In this document: piece by piece, positions 62,682-64,000 of the stretch
Position numbering within the stretch: the first letter of the stretch is position 1
How the letters are laid out: every line of letters begins with the position of its first letter
DNA from: Mucilaginibacter flavidus
GTDB taxonomy: Bacteria > Bacteroidota > Bacteroidia > Sphingobacteriales > Sphingobacteriaceae
DNA length: 64,000 nucleotides
Direction of reading: 5' to 3'
NCBI RefSeq assembly: GCF_024055575.1
Contig: NZ_JAMXOE010000008.1
Span: 62,001-126,000 of the forward strand
Notes under the pieces: generated by a model
Seen by the model: the letters and a program-made list of their open reading frames with translations, nothing else
Told to the model about the DNA's origin: nothing
Database searches by the model: none
Translations under genes and position numbers: made by a program

Positions 62682-62954
62682 TAATTCAAAGGCAGGACTA
62701 CGTATAGAATTAAATACCATATGACATAAAAAAATGCAGAAAGCATTTAGCAACAAAATATTGTAGGCAGGCAAATATTATGATAAATCCCAATAGAGTC
62801 GATAAAGGGCTGTTAAGTGCAAGCACGCTATACATGGCACATCCTTTGTTTAACATATTGGCAACAACTACTTATAAAAATTATTTAATTACTTACTAAG
62901 ATATAAGGCATTACCGCCATATATCTCAGTAAAATAATACATGTGCACAATCCT

Positions 62955-63758
62955 ATGAAAAAGAATTTTCCGCTCCCCGCTCTTATCGTTTTAATATTAT
63001 TTATTTCGTCCTGTGGACTTTACAGGGATAAAGGATATAAACAAGTTTCTTATTACCAAGACGTTAACCGCACTGAAACTACTGAAGCTATTACGAATTT
63101 TCAGCCCCTGAAAATTCAGACAGGAGATTTATTGGGAATTAACGTAAATAGCCTAAGCGAATCTTCCTCGGTATTTAACACCAGCATAAACCGCGTGAAT
63201 GGTAATGGCCTTGATGCAGCCACCGCAAACCCCATATATGGTTTTAGGGTTGATGCCGCAGGGCAGGTACAATTACCATTAGTAGGGGGAATGCATGTAG
63301 CGGGCTTAACGACTGATGATGTAGCTAAGAATCTGACAGCTAAGCTGCAAGACTACCTTAAAAGCCCTATTGTAAATGTACGCGTACTCAATTTTAAAAT
63401 ATCCGTTCTTGGGGACGTGCTGAAACCCGACAGTTATACCATACAAAATGAACACATAAATATAAACGAGGCGCTAAGCCTGGCGGGCGACTTGACCATT
63501 ACCGCTAAAAGAACAAATGTTTTGCTGGTTCGCGAGGAGAATGGCCAACGCCATTTTGTTACTATTGACTTAACGAAAAAGGATGTTTTTGACTCACCTT
63601 ATTACTACTTGCATAACAATGATGTTATTTATGTAGATGCAGACAAAACGAAATATGATAACGTTGCGCGTAGCTATAAAACCAACACTTTCGTTATTTC
63701 ATCAGCCGTTGCTGTGCTGGCAATATTAGCATCTGCGTTTTTTGTATATCATAAATAG
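62955..63758 (+). CDS. Wza-type polysaccharide export lipoprotein
   Basis: About 267 residues from the ATG at 62955 (an earlier ATG at 62943 only adds a short lead). The signal peptide ends with the lipobox ISSC (Cys near residue 22). The polysaccharide-export domain (KIQTGDLLGINVNSL) is followed by a SLBB region (NFKISVLGDVLKPDSYTIQ) and a C-terminal hydrophobic helix (SSAVAVLAILASAFFVYH). Forms the outer-membrane channel for capsule or exopolysaccharide. Directly upstream of the Wzc gene. Confidence 0.9.
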   Translation: MKKNFPLPALIVLILFISSCGLYRDKGYKQVSYYQDVNRTETTEAITNFQPLKIQTGDLLGINVNSLSESSSVFNTSINRVNGNGLDAATANPIYGFRVDAAGQVQLPLVGGMHVAGLTTDDVAKNLTAKLQDYLKSPIVNVRVLNFKISVLGDVLKPDSYTIQNEHININEALSLAGDLTITAKRTNVLLVREENGQRHFVTIDLTKKDVFDSPYYYLHNNDVIYVDADKTKYDNVARSYKTNTFVISSAVAVLAILASAFFVYHK

Positions 63759-63792
63759 CTTATTATCATTCTATATCCTCAATTTAAAAGTT

Positions 63793-64000
63793 ATGAATAA
63801 TAAGCAATCTGGAAATAATGCCGCGCCGAAACCTGCGCCGGGCGATGAGCCTATAAATATACGGGCGATTTTAATACGATATTTTAGTTATTGGCCGTTG
63901 TTTGCTATTTGTTTGGTGGTTGCATTGGCAATTGCTTTTGCTTATACTAAATATGACGCATCCCCATCAGACGTCATGGCAACGCTGATGATCCAGGACC
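63793..64000 (+). CDS. Wzc-type chain-length/export protein (partial, runs out of window)
   Basis: Only the first 69 codons are visible. They read MNNKQSGNNAAPKPAP and on, with a first transmembrane segment YWPLFAICLVVALAIAFAYT after INIRAILIRYF, the opening of Wzz/Wzc-type inner-membrane proteins. The expected coiled-coil and, in this family, C-terminal tyrosine kinase lie beyond the window. It follows the Wza gene by 34 bases. Confidence 0.72.
   Translation, partial: MNNKQSGNNAAPKPAPGDEPINIRAILIRYFSYWPLFAICLVVALAIAFAYTKYDASPSDVMATLMIQD

Overview
The window is chromosomal DNA from a Bacteroidota species, most likely a Sphingobacteriaceae member close to Mucilaginibacter or Pedobacter. Evidence: a SusC/SusD pair, TonB-dependent receptors with carboxypeptidase-like N-termini, TAnnTTTG-type -7 boxes, weak Shine-Dalgarno signals, an RteC relative, a Bacteroidota-type tyrosine integrase lacking the usual first catalytic arginine, LytS/LytTR regulators and many AraC-type regulators. 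No rRNA, complete tRNA, CRISPR array or intact insertion sequence was seen.

Region by region. (1) 0-9.3 kb: stress and detoxification genes, mostly on the minus strand (methyltransferase, DoxX, GAPDH, cupin, AhpD-like), then hemerythrin, an esterase-like protein with a replaced nucleophile, two AraC regulators and a SnoaL-like protein. (2) 9.85-17.84 kb: a compact plus-strand operon of DabB, DabA, a DUF6671-type protein, Sua5/TsaC and dihydroorotase, facing a LysR regulator. It joins inorganic-carbon uptake to two pathways that use bicarbonate or carbamoyl chemistry. (3) 17.9-32 kb: an internally deleted isocitrate dehydrogenase gene, a TolB-like propeller, LytS/LytTR, a membrane AraC regulator with secreted proteins, YceI and a TonB receptor, then a decayed patch (facing truncated genes, a nonsense-interrupted Crp/Fnr gene) and an ECF sigma factor operon. 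(4) 32.26-33.5 kb: a histidine kinase whose membrane domain carries all seven residues known to matter for ethylene/copper binding in plant ETR1. (5) 33.6-36 kb: remains of a mobile element (ruined serine recombinase, resolvase-like gene, N-terminally damaged RteC). (6) 36.1-42.2 kb: an exported MetX-like hydrolase and a SusCD pair. (7) 42.7-45.5 kb: a HEPN protein, a long inverted repeat, a tyrosine integrase, and a 19-bp tRNA-Ser 3'-end fragment that marks an attachment site. (8) 45.9-64 kb: a surface polysaccharide island with a frameshifted GDP-fucose synthase, an acyltransferase, three right-handed beta-helix proteins, two short paralogous membrane proteins ending in DPPxxW, WecG and WcaJ glycosyltransferases, GDP-mannose dehydratase, a one-module NRPS-like A-PCP-TE protein with a GNAT, and Wza and the start of Wzc for export.

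How the genes work together: the 46-64 kb island looks like a Wzx/Wzy-type exopolysaccharide locus in which WcaJ and WecG start the lipid-linked repeat unit, Gmd supplies a deoxysugar precursor, Wza/Wzc export the chain, and the beta-helix proteins could bind or modify it. Three genes (DUF6671, dihydroorotase, fucose synthase) are broken by one-base changes in homopolymer runs. That pattern fits assembly error as well as true decay, so those products should not be called inactive without read-level checking.
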